The position numbers were made by a program, and so were the translations under genes. DNA of 64,000 nucleotides from Saccharophagus sp. K07 (GTDB taxonomy: Bacteria; Pseudomonadota; Gammaproteobacteria; Pseudomonadales; Cellvibrionaceae), in NCBI RefSeq assembly GCF_014336955.1, contig NZ_QRAI01000001.1, forward strand, positions 434,001 to 498,000, read 5' to 3'. This document shows positions 20,688 through 30,180 of the stretch, piece after piece (position 1 is the stretch's first letter; every line of letters starts with the position of its first letter). The notes beneath the pieces are model-generated. The model was not told the origin of the DNA. It worked only from the letters and a program-made list of their open reading frames with translations, and ran no database searches.

Positions 20688-21044
20688 GGGGGCGATTAGG
20701 ATTCGACGCCGGTGACAAGGTCCAAGGTGCATGTGGTGATGACAGCGAATCACCTTAATCCAAAGCTGTAACTGAATAGTCGCAAACGACGATTCATACG
20801 CTCTAGCCGCTTAATCCCGGCTAGCGGTCGATGCCAAGGTGCCAGTACCGCGGTATTGACTGTCATATAGAACTGGATCGCCTGCCCGCTCGGTTTGTGG
20901 TTGTCAGGCTAAACCTAAGCAAACTCGCTCTGAGCGTCCTGCCCGCCGGGCTGCCCAGAGTCAAATCAATAGACGGAACCTAAACATGTAGAGCCGCGGA
21001 TTGCGTGCTGGCGGACGCGGGTTCAAATCCCGCCGCCTCCACCA
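20688..21044 (+). ncRNA. ssrA: Transfer-messenger RNA (tmRNA)
   Basis: tmRNA rescues stalled ribosomes and tags the nascent chain for proteolysis. The 5' end GGGGGCGATTAGGATTCGAC and the 3' end, with T-arm GCGGGTTCAAATCCCGC and CGCCTCC plus encoded ACCA, fold into an Ala-type acceptor stem with the G3-U70 wobble pair. The length is 357 nt. The resume codon is GCA at 20782. The internal reading frame encodes ANDDSYALAA and stops at 20814. GC-rich segments after the stop are consistent with pseudoknots. A terminator follows at once. The 3' end is duplicated downstream. Confidence 0.97.
20782..20814 (+). other. tmRNA tag-peptide reading frame
   Basis: The frame starts at the resume codon GCA and reads ANDDSYALAA followed by TAA. 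The C-terminal LAA is the ClpXP recognition element. With the alanine charged on tmRNA the tag added to proteins is A plus this sequence. Confidence 0.93.
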
Positions 21045-21051
21045 ACACCAC

Positions 21052-21081
21052 AAAGCCTCGCAATCCGCGAGGCTTTTTTTT
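21052..21081 (+). terminator. Intrinsic terminator of ssrA
   Basis: A 10-bp stem (AAAGCCTCGC at 21052-21061 with GCGAGGCTTT at 21067-21076) and a 5-nt loop is followed by T residues up to 21081. It starts 8 nt after the mature tmRNA 3' end. Confidence 0.92.
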
Positions 21082-21181
21082 GCGCGGGATTTGGTGGACG
21101 ACTGCAGGGGTGCAGGAGGTAGACAAAGCAGGAGCAATTTGTCGAGGCGGCGGGATTTCGAATCAACAGCGCAGGGTTCAC

Positions 21182-21247
21182 AAAACGTCAGGAACGTTTT
21201 GGACCGCCGAGAGGCGCCCGCAGGGGCGAGACCAGGGATGGTCTCGC
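21182..21247 (+). repeat. Cluster of short hairpins downstream of ssrA
   Basis: Three stems follow each other: AAAACGT/ACGTTTT (21182-21200), a GC-rich CGCCC/GGGCG stem near 21215-21228, and GCGAGACC/GGTCTCGC (21226-21247). The last leads directly into the second copy of the tmRNA 3' end. The pattern looks like a mobile or repetitive extragenic element rather than a gene. I see no coding sequence here. Confidence 0.5.
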
Positions 21248-21299
21248 GTCCAATCCCGCCGCCTCCACCAAACCCCACAAAGCCCCGCTAATCGCGGTG

Positions 21300-21349
21300 T
21301 CATTTTCACTAAAAGATGTCCGCAATAGGACATCTTTTGGTGAAAATGA
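21300..21349. repeat. Long inverted repeat (about 22-bp stem)
   Basis: Positions 21300-21321 pair with 21328-21349 around a 6-nt loop, with one G-T pair and no mismatch. The stem is AT-rich and no T-run follows, so it is not a typical terminator. The rest of the stretch to 21552 shows no gene; it must contain the promoter of the export operon that starts at 21553. Confidence 0.8.
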
Positions 21350-21552
21350 TTCCTTGATCCCTTTAAAATCAAAGGGTTAAGGGGATGGGGGCAAATACCA
21401 ATGCTTTGACTTAAGTAAAGAGACGCCGAATCAAATGGTGTTTCAATTGCCTCGTTTCACTAATTCACGTCATGGCAGCTAGCATCTATATAAGCCATTT
21501 GTGAAATGAATGACTCCGCTTCCTGTTTATTAACCCGTTAAGGTTAACGCCC

Positions 21553-22632
21553 ATGACTACCTCTTCAACTTCCAAGCAAAAATTCTTAATTGCCGCCGTC
21601 GCCGGGGTTGCTGTGGTGCTGGCCTGGTGGGGGTGGACGCGGTTGATGGATGGAGGGCCGGGGGAGGGGTTTGTTGGTGGGAATGGGCGGATTGAGGCGA
21701 CGGAGATTGATATTGCCACAAAGTTTGCCGGGCGCATTGAAGAGATTTTGGTCAGTGAAGGCGAGTTTGTTGCAGCCGGTCAGTTGCTGGCCAAGATGCA
21801 GCTGGAAACGCTTATAGCTCAGCGGGATGAGGCTATTGCCATGCAGCAGCAGGCGGAGCATTCGGTGGCAGCGGCGCAAGCGCAGGTGACGTTGCGGGAG
21901 GCGGATATGACGGCGGTGCTGGCGTTGGTGCGTCAGCGCGAGTCGGGGCTGGATGCTGCGCAGCGGCGGCTGAAACGTTCTCAGGCTTTGGCGAAGGAGG
22001 GCAATACCTCGATTCAGCAATTGGATGATGACCAGGCGCGGGTGCGCGGTGCAGAGGCGGCGCTGGCGGCGGCCAAAGCCCAGGTGGCTTCTGCCCAGGC
22101 AGCAGTGGAAGTCGCCAAGGCGCAGGTCATCGGTGCGCAGTCCAGTGTGGAGGCGGCTGCGGCGACTATCAAACGTATCGAGGTGGACATCCGCGACAGC
22201 GAATTGCGCGCCCCGCGCGACGGCCGGGTTCAGGTGCGCGTGGCTCAGCCGGGTGAGGTGATAGGCGCGGGTGGTCGGGTGTTGAATATGATTGACCTGT
22301 CCGACGTATATATGACTTTCTTCCTGCCCGAAACGGTCGCTGGCCGTGTCGCCATTGGTGCTGAGGCGCGCATAGTGCTGGATGCCGCTCCCGAATTTGT
22401 GATTCCCGCCACCATTTCCTTTGTCGCCAGCACTGCGCAATTCACCCCTAAAACAGTGGAAACCGCCAGCGAGCGGCAAAAACTGATGTTCCGCGTGCGC
22501 GCGCAGATTCCGCAGGAGTTACTGCGCAAGCACTTGGCCCAGGTTAAAACCGGCCTGCCCGGCGTGGCCTGGATCAAGCTCAACCCGCAAGCCGAGTGGC
22601 CGCAGAACTTGTCCGTGCGAGTGCCGGAGTAA
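21553..22632 (+). CDS. HlyD/EmrA-type membrane fusion protein (YhiI-like)
   Basis: This 359-residue periplasmic adaptor has one N-terminal transmembrane anchor (about 10-28). A lipoyl/barrel-sandwich half-motif follows ([36 protein letters not shown]). Then there is a long alpha-hairpin (about 95-215, [11 protein letters not shown]...[21 protein letters not shown]), the second lipoyl half ([24 protein letters not shown]) and a beta-barrel domain. It is first of three genes (adaptor, fused ABC ATPase-permease, permease), with 5 nt to the next start. The order matches yhiI-rbbA-yhhJ of E. coli. Confidence 0.9.
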   Translation: MTTSSTSKQKFLIAAVAGVAVVLAWWGWTRLMDGGPGEGFVGGNGRIEATEIDIATKFAGRIEEILVSEGEFVAAGQLLAKMQLETLIAQRDEAIAMQQQAEHSVAAAQAQVTLREADMTAVLALVRQRESGLDAAQRRLKRSQALAKEGNTSIQQLDDDQARVRGAEAALAAAKAQVASAQAAVEVAKAQVIGAQSSVEAAAATIKRIEVDIRDSELRAPRDGRVQVRVAQPGEVIGAGGRVLNMIDLSDVYMTFFLPETVAGRVAIGAEARIVLDAAPEFVIPATISFVASTAQFTPKTVETASERQKLMFRVRAQIPQELLRKHLAQVKTGLPGVAWIKLNPQAEWPQNLSVRVPE

Positions 22633-22637
22633 GGCAG

Positions 22638-25385
22638 ATGAGCCAGCTTGAGACGGTTGCCCGGATCCGTCAGGTCAGTCTGCGCTATGGCGAGGTCAAG
22701 GCGTTGGATGGTATAGATCTGGAGATACCTTCCGAGCGTATGGTCGGTCTGATCGGTCCGGACGGCGTCGGTAAATCCAGCCTGCTCGCGTTGCTTGCCG
22801 GGGTGCGCATCATTCAAGAGGGCACGGTCGAAGTGTTGGGCGGCGATATGGCCAGCAAGGCGCATCGCCAGCAGGTGTGCCCGCGTATTGCCTATATGCC
22901 GCAAGGGTTGGGCAGAAATCTCTACCCGACGCTTTCTGTTGAAGAAAATCTGCAGTTTTTCGGGCGCCTGTTTGGCCATGATGCCGCAGCGCGCCGCCAG
23001 CGCATTGACGAACTCACTCAAGCCACTGGGCTGTTCAAATTCCTGTCACGCCCGGCGGGCAAGCTCTCCGGCGGTATGAAGCAGAAGCTGGGGCTGTGCT
23101 GCGCGCTGATTCACGACCCGGATTTTTTGATTCTCGATGAACCCACCACTGGCGTGGACCCGCTGGCGCGCGCGCAATTCTGGGATTTGATCGACCGTAT
23201 CCGCACTGCGCGTCCCGGCATGAGCGTGATTGTCGCCACCGCCTATATGGATGAGGCTCAACGCTTCGACTGGCTGGCGGCCATAGATGCCGGCAAGGTG
23301 CTCGCCACCGGTACGCCGCAGGAAATACTGGAGCGCACCGGCAGTGCCAATCTGGAGGAGGCATTTATCCGCCTGCTGCCGGAGGAGAAAAAACGCGGAC
23401 ATAAGGCGGTGGTGATCCCGCCCTTGGCGGAGGGCGGCGAGGACGATATCGCCATTCAGGCCGAAGGATTGACCATGCGTTTTGGCGACTTTGTCGCCGT
23501 CGACAATGTGTCTTTCCGCATCCGCCGCGGGGAAATTTTTGGCTTCCTCGGCTCCAACGGCTGCGGCAAATCCACCACCATGAAAATGCTCACTGGCCTG
23601 TTGCCGGCGAGCGAAGGGCGGGCGTGGTTGTTCGGCAAGGAAGTGAACCCGCACGACCTGGATACCCGCCGCCGCGTCGGCTATATGTCGCAAAGCTTCT
23701 CCCTCTACAGCGAAATCACGGTTCGCCAGAACCTGGTGCTGCACGCCAAGCTGTTCAACGTTCCTGCCGAAGAGATTCCCAGTCGCGTGGAGGAAATGGT
23801 GCAGCGCTTCGGCCTGGCGGAGGTGCTGGACAGTTTGCCGACCAGTTTGCCGCTGGGAATGCGCCAGCGCCTGTCCCTGGCGGTTGCCATGGTGCACAAG
23901 CCGGAGCTGCTGATTCTGGACGAGCCCACTTCCGGCGTTGATCCGGTGGCGCGCGATGCCTTCTGGCAACTGCTGATTGAGTTGTCGCGGCGCGATCGGG
24001 TGACGGTGTTTATATCCACCCATTTTATGAATGAGGCCGAACGCTGCGACCGTATGTCGATGATGCACGCGGGCAGGGTGCTGGACAGCGACGCGCCCGC
24101 ACGGTTGGTGGAGAAGCGCGGCGCCAAAACCCTGGAAGAGGCTTTTATCGGCTACCTGATAGAGGCGGAGGGCGGCGCGGCTGCCACTTCTCCCAAGGTT
24201 GCTGCTCCGGAGGCACCGCCAGTTGCGGCTGCTGGGCACGGCAGAGTAACGGGTTCCGGCGGTTTCAGCCTGCAGCGTATGCTGAGTTACCTGTGGCGCG
24301 AGTCATTGGAACTGGTGCGCGACCCGGTGCGCGCGACACTGGCGCTGTTGGGTTCCCTGGTGCTGATGTTCGTGATTGGCTTCGGCATCACCATGGATGT
24401 GGAGGATTTGCGTTATGCGGTGCTCGATCGCGATCAGACTACCCTCAGCCAGAGCTATACGTTGAATCTCGCCGGCTCGCGTTACTTCGATGAGCATGCG
24501 CCCATAGTTGACTATGCCGACCTCGACCGACGCATGCGCAGCGGCGAGCTGTCTCTTGCCATCGAAATTCCCGAGGGCTTTAACCGCGATGTGTTGCACG
24601 GTGAGACTGTGCAGATCGCCGCCTGGATAGACGGCGCCATGCCGCAGCGCGCGGAAACGGTGCAGGGCTACGTCCAGGGCATGCATGTGCAGTGGTTGCT
24701 TGCCCAGGCGGCTGAACGCAACGGCGTCAGCGCCAGCGGTTATGCCACCGTCGAGACGCGCTTTCGCTACAACCCCGATGTGAAAAGCCTGCCTGCCATG
24801 GTGCCGGCGGTAATTCCTCTGTTGCTGCTGGTGCTGCCGGCCATGCTGACCGCACTGGCGGTGGTGCGCGAGAAAGAAACCGGGTCCATCACCAATCTGT
24901 ATGTAACACCAGTGACGCGCCTGGAATTCCTACTGGGCAAGCAGTTGCCCTATGTGACTTTGGCGATGGTGAATTTTCTGCTGATGAGCCTGCTTGCGGT
25001 CACCGCTTTTGGTGTGCCGATTAAGGGCAGTTTCTTCGCTTTAACGCTCGCCGCGTTTATTTATGGCTTCTCTTCGACCGGCATGGGGCTGCTCGCGTCG
25101 GCGGTGACGCGCAGTCAGGTTGCCGCCATGTTATTTGCCGTGATTGGCACGGTCATTCCGGTCACCCAGTTTGCCGGGCTGATCGATCCTGTGTCCTCGC
25201 TCGAGGGCGCCAGCCGGTTCGTCGGGGAGATCTATCCCGCCACCCATATGATCTCCATCTGTCGCGGGGTCTTCAGCAAAGCGCTCGGCCTTGCCGATCT
25301 GACGCAGCCACTGTGGGCCATGCTGCTGTCGGTGCCGGTCATCATTGGCGCGGCAGTTTTACTACTCAAGAAACAGGAGCGCTAA
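22638..25385 (+). CDS. rbbA: Double-ATPase ABC transporter with fused ABC-2 permease (RbbA/YhiH-like)
   Basis: The 915-residue protein has two ABC ATPase domains and one membrane domain, the architecture and length of RbbA (about 911 residues). The first ATPase (about 8-240) has Walker [12 protein letters not shown], signature [11 protein letters not shown] and Walker [14 protein letters not shown]. The second (about 270-500) has [12 protein letters not shown], the altered signature [11 protein letters not shown], and [13 protein letters not shown]. The C-terminal ABC-2 permease (about 560-910) has one N-terminal and five C-terminal helices around a large periplasmic loop. The ATG at 22638 was chosen; an upstream start would overlap the adaptor gene. 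Substrate unknown. RbbA was first reported as ribosome-associated, but the operon suggests export. Confidence 0.9.
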   Translation: MSQLETVARIRQVSLRYGEVKALDGIDLEIPSERMVGLIGPDGVGKSSLLALLAGVRIIQEGTVEVLGGDMASKAHRQQVCPRIAYMPQGLGRNLYPTLSVEENLQFFGRLFGHDAAARRQRIDELTQATGLFKFLSRPAGKLSGGMKQKLGLCCALIHDPDFLILDEPTTGVDPLARAQFWDLIDRIRTARPGMSVIVATAYMDEAQRFDWLAAIDAGKVLATGTPQEILERTGSANLEEAFIRLLPEEKKRGHKAVVIPPLAEGGEDDIAIQAEGLTMRFGDFVAVDNVSFRIRRGEIFGFLGSNGCGKSTTMKMLTGLLPASEGRAWLFGKEVNPHDLDTRRRVGYMSQSFSLYSEITVRQNLVLHAKLFNVPAEEIPSRVEEMVQRFGLAEVLDSLPTSLPLGMRQRLSLAVAMVHKPELLILDEPTSGVDPVARDAFWQLLIELSRRDRVTVFISTHFMNEAERCDRMSMMHAGRVLDSDAPARLVEKRGAKTLEEAFIGYLIEAEGGAAATSPKVAAPEAPPVAAAGHGRVTGSGGFSLQRMLSYLWRESLELVRDPVRATLALLGSLVLMFVIGFGITMDVEDLRYAVLDRDQTTLSQSYTLNLAGSRYFDEHAPIVDYADLDRRMRSGELSLAIEIPEGFNRDVLHGETVQIAAWIDGAMPQRAETVQGYVQGMHVQWLLAQAAERNGVSASGYATVETRFRYNPDVKSLPAMVPAVIPLLLLVLPAMLTALAVVREKETGSITNLYVTPVTRLEFLLGKQLPYVTLAMVNFLLMSLLAVTAFGVPIKGSFFALTLAAFIYGFSSTGMGLLASAVTRSQVAAMLFAVIGTVIPVTQFAGLIDPVSSLEGASRFVGEIYPATHMISICRGVFSKALGLADLTQPLWAMLLSVPVIIGAAVLLLKKQER

Positions 25386-25387
25386 AG

Positions 25388-26518
25388 ATGCGCAGTCGCA
25401 ACCTCGCCAATATCTACGAGTTGGGGGTGAAGGAGCTGTGGAGCCTATGGCGCGATCCTATGATGCTGGCGTTGATCCTCTACGTGTTCACCGCGTCGGT
25501 CTATATGGCGGCCACCTCCATACCGGCGGCGCTGCACAACGCGCCCATCGCCATAGTCGATGAGGACAATTCGGCCTTGTCTCAGCGGATAGCCGCCGCC
25601 TTCTACCCGCCGCAGTTCACGGCGCCAGCCTTGATCGACTATGCCGATATGGATCGCGGTATGGATGCGGGGCGTTACACCTTCGTGCTGGTGATTCCTC
25701 CCAACTTCCAGCGCGATGTATTGGCGGGGCGAGCGCCTGCCGTGCAGCTTAATGTCGACGCCACGCGTATGAGTCAGGCGTTTACCGGCAGCAGTTACGT
25801 GCAACAGATTTTCACTGGCGAAGTGAACGAGTTCGTCCAGCGTTATCGCGGCACTGATTCACTCCCGGTGGAGCTGGTGTTGCGCGCGCGCTTCAATCCG
25901 TCGCTGGACGACGCTTGGTTCGGTTCGGTGATTCAGATCATCAACTACATCACGCTCCTGTCCATCATCCTGACCGGCGCAGCACTGATCCGCGAGCGCG
26001 AGCACGGCACCATCGAGCATTTGCTGGTGATGCCGGTGACACCGGTGCAAATCATGCTCTCCAAAGTCTGGTCCATGGCTCTGGTGGTGCTGATCGCCTC
26101 TTTTCTGTCTCTCAGCATTATGGTGCGCGGCATCCTCGGCGTACCTATTGAGGGGTCCGTTGCCCTGTTCTTTACCGGCGCGGCGCTCAGCCTGTTCGCC
26201 ACTACGTCCATGGGCATTTTCATCGCCACTCTTGCGCGTAACATGCCGCAGTTCGGCATGTTGATGATGCTCACCATACTGCCATTGCAGCTGCTGTCCG
26301 GCGGCACCACGCCGCGCGAGAGCATGCCGGAAATTGTGCAGGACATAATGCTGTTCGCACCCACCACCCACTTTGTTGAACTGGGTCAGGCCATCCTCTA
26401 TCGCGGCGCTGGCCTGGAGACGGTGTGGAAGCAATTTCTGGCGCTCGCGCTGATCGGCGCGGTGCTGTTTTCCCTGTCGCTGGCGCGTTTTCGCAAAACC
26501 ATTGGGCAGATGGCTTGA
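25388..26518 (+). CDS. ABC-2 type permease (YhhJ-like)
   Basis: This 376-residue inner-membrane protein has one N-terminal helix (about 22-42), a periplasmic loop (about 45-175), and five helices in the C-terminal half. These include IQIINYITLLSIILTGAALIREREHGTIEHLLVMPV, the conserved ABC-2 element. It completes a heterodimeric permease with the membrane domain of the preceding gene. The start codon is 2 nt after the upstream stop, so coupling is likely; a longer overlapping frame exists but is not preferred. Nothing in the sequence names the substrate. Confidence 0.9.
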   Translation: MRSRNLANIYELGVKELWSLWRDPMMLALILYVFTASVYMAATSIPAALHNAPIAIVDEDNSALSQRIAAAFYPPQFTAPALIDYADMDRGMDAGRYTFVLVIPPNFQRDVLAGRAPAVQLNVDATRMSQAFTGSSYVQQIFTGEVNEFVQRYRGTDSLPVELVLRARFNPSLDDAWFGSVIQIINYITLLSIILTGAALIREREHGTIEHLLVMPVTPVQIMLSKVWSMALVVLIASFLSLSIMVRGILGVPIEGSVALFFTGAALSLFATTSMGIFIATLARNMPQFGMLMMLTILPLQLLSGGTTPRESMPEIVQDIMLFAPTTHFVELGQAILYRGAGLETVWKQFLALALIGAVLFSLSLARFRKTIGQMA

Positions 26519-26672
26519 GTTAGGTAAGCGGCAGATATTTATGGCAAGTATTTGGCTCCGGGTGGCACAGAAGCCAACCTTGATCTACAACTAATCCAAC
26601 TTTCCCTCAGCAAACACGCTGGCCTTCAACCGCTCGGATGCTCGATTTCATCTGCATTAATCACTAGTCCCT

Positions 26673-27173
26673 ATGTCTGAAGAAAATCTTTCTCAAGAAC
26701 AAGCCGCCATCAAAAATCATCTGAATTTTCTCAGCATAGGCGCGGGTGCTATTGCGGCGCTGATAATTGGCGGCTTGGTGTGGCTTTCTTATAGCGATGA
26801 ATATCCGTTTTGGGTTTATATCTTTACGGCATTGGCTGGCGTCGGGTCTTTTATGGGGGCAAAATTTGTGGTGATGGCCTGGTTATCAGCAGATGCCCAG
26901 TGCAAACAGTGTGGTGAGACATTCGCCGTGAGTTTGGCAGACACCGAAGAAACTTTTCTTTCCGCCACCCCGCGCAAACGCGAACAAGAAACCGGCCGCT
27001 CCATCTCCGGCCCTAATGAAGGCAAACGTTTAATTACAGTGACGACCTGGACCGAAGAGCGTTATGAAGTGGTAAAAACGTTTAGCTGCTGTTGTTGTGG
27101 GCACAGCTATCAGGAAAGGTCTTTTAAAACTGTGGAAGCAAATAAAAATTCGGATCAGATTTATCGCCATTAG
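26673..27173 (+). CDS. Membrane protein with cytoplasmic CxxC zinc-ribbon-like domain, unknown function
   Basis: This 166-residue protein has two hydrophobic helices (about 20-42 and 48-70). A soluble domain follows, bearing CKQCGETF (about 77) and SCCCCGHSY (about 147). The two Cys pairs about 70 residues apart suggest a split zinc ribbon. I do not recognise the family. It starts 154 nt after the ABC permease stop and is followed by another small membrane protein on the same strand. Confidence 0.6.
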   Translation: MSEENLSQEQAAIKNHLNFLSIGAGAIAALIIGGLVWLSYSDEYPFWVYIFTALAGVGSFMGAKFVVMAWLSADAQCKQCGETFAVSLADTEETFLSATPRKREQETGRSISGPNEGKRLITVTTWTEERYEVVKTFSCCCCGHSYQERSFKTVEANKNSDQIYRH

Positions 27174-27218
27174 GTAAATTCAGCGCGACCATATTTTGAT
27201 AATTAGTGAGGGCAATCA

Positions 27219-27575
27219 ATGGCTGTAGGAAGATGGGCCATCTTATATATTGTGATTAGTATTGGGGTTATGTCCGGCAATTTGGCAAGCAATTACATAA
27301 CTGCTTGGGTTGCTGCATATCAACTCGAAAAAGCCGTGAAGGCGATGGAAGAAAGGTTGAAGGCCGACAAAATTAAAGACTTAGAAGCCCTACTGAAACG
27401 AAATGCGTTGGCTTTAGAGAATACTAAGGAGTCCGCGGAAAATGCGGAGATACAGCGTCAACGTAATAGAACCTGTAATTTCTGGATTCAGGAATACAAT
27501 CGTACAAGGAGTGAACTGGATAAAAGCCACCGAGATGTGGCGTGTCGGGATGCAGGTAGACCATTTAGTAAATAG
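27219..27575 (+). CDS. Small membrane-anchored coiled-coil protein, unknown function
   Basis: The 118-residue product has one N-terminal hydrophobic segment (about 7-30). A charged heptad-rich helix follows (about 35-85, LEKAVKAMEERLKADKIKDLEALLKRN), then a basic C-terminus with a CNFW...RDVAC Cys pair. GAGGG lies upstream of the ATG. It starts 45 nt after the preceding gene and may be in its operon. I do not recognise the family. The two cysteines (about 87 and 109) could form a disulfide if the tail is periplasmic. Confidence 0.6.
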   Translation: MAVGRWAILYIVISIGVMSGNLASNYITAWVAAYQLEKAVKAMEERLKADKIKDLEALLKRNALALENTKESAENAEIQRQRNRTCNFWIQEYNRTRSELDKSHRDVACRDAGRPFSK

Positions 27576-27656
27576 TTTTCCACGCTTTTCTAAATTTCTG
27601 TTCTTTTTCGTCTTTTCTGGACCAATCCAAAATTAGCTGATCCAGAGTTGCGAATA

Positions 27657-27686
27657 AAAAAGGCGATTCATTTGAATCGCCTTTTT
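27657..27686. terminator. Bidirectional intrinsic terminator
   Basis: A 13-bp stem (27657-27669 with 27674-27686) has a 4-nt loop, with A residues on the left arm and T residues on the right. It separates the small membrane-protein genes from the converging esterase gene. Confidence 0.9.
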
Positions 27687-27702
27687 TGTATCTAACTTTT
27701 AT

Positions 27703-28650
27703 TTATTTCTTTTTCTGCAAATACCCATGCATATCCAACCAACGCACAAAGCTGCTGAACCAGCCGGTGCTGGTGGTGGTTTTGTTGTACATGCCGAAGC
27801 CGTGGCCGCCTTGTTCAAACAAGTGGAATTCCACCGGGCGTTTGGCGGCGCGCCAGCTGTCGATCAGGTCGTAGCCGGAGTTGGCAAAAAATGGGTCATC
27901 TGCGGCCAGGGCGACGAAGAGAGGTGGCGCGTCGGCGGGGACTTCCACTTTGGACAAGGGGCCGTAGATATTGGCGATAAATGCGGGATTGGCGTCTTGG
28001 CCGTACAGGGCGGTGGACATGGTGAGCATGGCGCCGGCGGAGAAGCCGACCATACCGATGCGGTCTGGGTCGATCCGCCATTCTTTGGCGCGCTCGCGCA
28101 CCAGGGCAAAAGCTGCGCGGGCATCAGCTATTTGTACAGCAAATTCTTCCGCCGGGTTTTGATCTGAGAGCGGGCGAGCAGCGCGTGGGGCGCCGGAGAA
28201 CATGGCAGCCATGGCTTTTTGGAATTTGTCCATGTCGGCAGGCGTTTGCACCAGGCGATATTTCAGAACGAAGGCTGCAACACCTTTATCCGCCAGTGCT
28301 TTGGCAACATCCCATCCTTCATTGCTCATGGACAAAGTACGGAAACCACCACCGGGCGCAACGATCACAGCAGCGCCAGTCGCTTTGCGTTTTTTGGGCA
28401 GAAAGGGCGTTAAGGTTGCTTCGGTCACGTTGCGAGCGAAGGAGCTGCCGTATTGGCTGTGCCAGGACTCCTGGGCGGTTGCGTTCGGCAGCGGACCGGT
28501 TCCCAATGTAATGGCGTTGGGCTGTTTGGGAATGGCAATCGGGGTCATGGTGTCATCCAGCGCAAAGGCTGGAATGGTCAGCTGACAACCGAGAACGGTG
28601 AGGGCGATGGCGAATAAACGGGTAAAGCGTTTGCGGGAGGGTGCGATCAT
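27703..28650 (-). CDS. Secreted alpha/beta-hydrolase, esterase of the acetyl-xylan-esterase-like type
   Basis: This 315-residue protein has a signal peptide (about 1-30, LFAIALTVLGCQLTIPAFA). The alpha/beta-hydrolase landmarks are an oxyanion loop VIVAPGGGFRTLSMSNEGWDVAKAL, the nucleophile elbow GFSAG (IGMVGFSAGAML), a candidate Asp in LAADDPFF, and His in EQGGHGFGM. Close relatives are often annotated as xylan-associated deacetylases or carbohydrate esterases, and the xylan loci nearby fit that. Substrate specificity is inference. It is monocistronic and convergent with the gene pair at 26673-27575. Confidence 0.82.
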   Translation of the reverse strand: MIAPSRKRFTRLFAIALTVLGCQLTIPAFALDDTMTPIAIPKQPNAITLGTGPLPNATAQESWHSQYGSSFARNVTEATLTPFLPKKRKATGAAVIVAPGGGFRTLSMSNEGWDVAKALADKGVAAFVLKYRLVQTPADMDKFQKAMAAMFSGAPRAARPLSDQNPAEEFAVQIADARAAFALVRERAKEWRIDPDRIGMVGFSAGAMLTMSTALYGQDANPAFIANIYGPLSKVEVPADAPPLFVALAADDPFFANSGYDLIDSWRAAKRPVEFHLFEQGGHGFGMYNKTTTSTGWFSSFVRWLDMHGYLQKKK

Positions 28651-28792
28651 TCTTATAGTCTCCTAAACCCTGGTTTGGATGGTATACCGCGTGTTTTCGT
28701 GTAAAACGAAGGCCGAATAATAACGGAAATTTGCAGAATTTATATGATAAATAGTGGGCGGTTATAAGATGTGGGCGAGGAGAGATAAGAAA

Positions 28793-28812
28793 AGGCCGGC
28801 ATTTGCCGGCCT
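28793..28812 (-). terminator. Intrinsic terminator of the peroxidase gene
   Basis: An 8-bp GC-rich stem (AGGCCGGC at 28793-28800 with GCCGGCCT at 28805-28812) is followed on the minus strand by TTTTC. It lies 30 nt past the peroxidase stop. Confidence 0.8.
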
Positions 28813-28842
28813 ACGCAATTCAAGGTTCACTATCTATTCAAT

Positions 28843-29928
28843 TTAGCTGCCGCTATCGGTTGAGCCGACACGGATTTGCGAGGGCAGCTCGTGATCCGGT
28901 TTAGGTGTGGTCGGGCTGCTGGGTGGCAGGATGGGGAGAGTCACTTTGGGCTGATCCCCAGTCAAACTATGCAGAAACGCCGTAATGGCTTCTACTTCGT
29001 TTGCTTTTAATTCACGTCCCAATTGCGCATCACCCATAATTGCTACAGCTTCTTTTAAATCCCAAACCTCGCCGCTGTGGAAATAGGGCGGGGTGAGGGC
29101 AATATTGCGCAAAGGTGCTGCGCGGAATACGTATTCATCGCTCGCTGTGTTAGTGACCGCAAAACGACCTTTGTCATCCGCAGGCAGAATATCCGCACCC
29201 GGTTTTTTCACCACGCCGAATGGGAAATACGCCTGGCCGCCGACATTCACGCCGTTGTGGCATGCGGCGCAGCCCGTATTAATAAATAAATCGAGTCCTT
29301 CTTTTTGCTGTTTGGTTAGCGCATTGTTATCGCCTTTCAGAAAACGGTCGAATGGTGCATTAGGTGTAATCAATGTGGTTTCAAATGCAGCGAGTGCGCG
29401 CGCAGCGTTGGCGATGGTGACGGGATTTTTGCCGCCAAAGGCTTTTTGAAATTCCGCTACATATTCGGGAATGCTTTTTAAGGTGGCTTCAATACGGTCC
29501 GGTGTATTGTTCATTTCCACCGGTGCTTGCAACGGACCTAAAGCCTGTTCTTTGAGGTCGGCTGCACGACCATCCCAAAATTGCGCAACATTAAAGACAG
29601 CATTGAGCGCCGTTGGATTATTGCGCGGACCTTTTTGCCAGCCGTGACCGATCGAAACCTGCACGTTGTCACTGCCGCCAATACTTAAATTGTGGCAAGT
29701 GTTGCAGCTGATGAGATGGCTGCGCGATAAACGCGGGTCAAACCAGAGTTTATGCCCCAGTTCGATTTGCGCGGATACGACTTTTTCACCTGCCACTTCC
29801 GTTACTTTGATTGGAATCGGTTTAAAAATGGCGTTAGCGCGATCCCTTAAAGCCTGATCCGCACTCGCGGCACTTGCCATTACCAGCGTTCCGCCGATGA
29901 GCAAGGAGAGCAATTGATTTTTCTTCAT
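28843..29928 (-). CDS. Di-haem cytochrome c peroxidase (CCP/MauG family)
   Basis: This 361-residue periplasmic enzyme has a signal peptide (about 1-23, ending ASA). It has two CxxCH haem sites, CNTCH (about 78) and CAACH (about 220), the length and spacing of bacterial CCPs that reduce H2O2 with electrons from cytochromes. Conserved segments include GHKLWFDPRLSRS, the GRNNPT-like KGPRNNPTALNAVFN, QFWDGRAADLKEQALGP, and RNIALTPPYFHSGEVWDLKEAVAIM. MauG-type maturase activity is less likely. It may receive electrons from, or protect, the extracytoplasmic redox proteins encoded nearby. Confidence 0.93.
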   Translation of the reverse strand: MKKNQLLSLLIGGTLVMASAASADQALRDRANAIFKPIPIKVTEVAGEKVVSAQIELGHKLWFDPRLSRSHLISCNTCHNLSIGGSDNVQVSIGHGWQKGPRNNPTALNAVFNVAQFWDGRAADLKEQALGPLQAPVEMNNTPDRIEATLKSIPEYVAEFQKAFGGKNPVTIANAARALAAFETTLITPNAPFDRFLKGDNNALTKQQKEGLDLFINTGCAACHNGVNVGGQAYFPFGVVKKPGADILPADDKGRFAVTNTASDEYVFRAAPLRNIALTPPYFHSGEVWDLKEAVAIMGDAQLGRELKANEVEAITAFLHSLTGDQPKVTLPILPPSSPTTPKPDHELPSQIRVGSTDSGS

Positions 29929-30180
29929 GGGAGGGTCCTCATTATTGACCTTAGCGTTAGAAGTGCACTTGATAAGACGAGTTCCGGAAAATCGGTTTTA
30001 TTACCCTCTCAGGGGCGGTTGGGCATGTGTTTAACGGGTTACTTAAATGAATGTGCAGGCAGGCGAAACAGGCGTACAACATAAAGCGCCACTCAATTGA
30101 TTCGAGACCTAATGGAATAGAGCGGCGCCGTTAGCACGGCACCGGTAAGTCTTGTAGCGATGATATTGCAGGGAGGGAGT

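Larger units (their letters stand above)
21026..21271 (+). repeat. Duplicated tmRNA 3' end (candidate att sites of a lost element)
   Basis: The 20-bp sequence AATCCCGCCGCCTCCACCAA occurs inside ssrA at 21026-21045 and again at 21252-21271 in direct orientation. The flanks stay partly similar (CACAAAGCC follows both). A 14-bp inverted copy of the same core (GAGGCGGCGGGATT) lies between them at 21144-21157, followed by TTCGAA, similar to the T-loop. The 3' end of ssrA is a well-known integrase target, so these may be att-site scars. Only about 200 bp remain between them and no integrase gene is present. Confidence 0.6.

Noticed and set aside
21020-21044. A tRNA-like T-arm and acceptor with CCA
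   Set aside because: It is the 3' end of tmRNA; no anticodon arm is present nearby.
23046-24239. A 397-codon open frame antisense to the ABC transporter gene
   Set aside because: The plus-strand frame carries two full sets of ABC motifs; the antisense frame has none.
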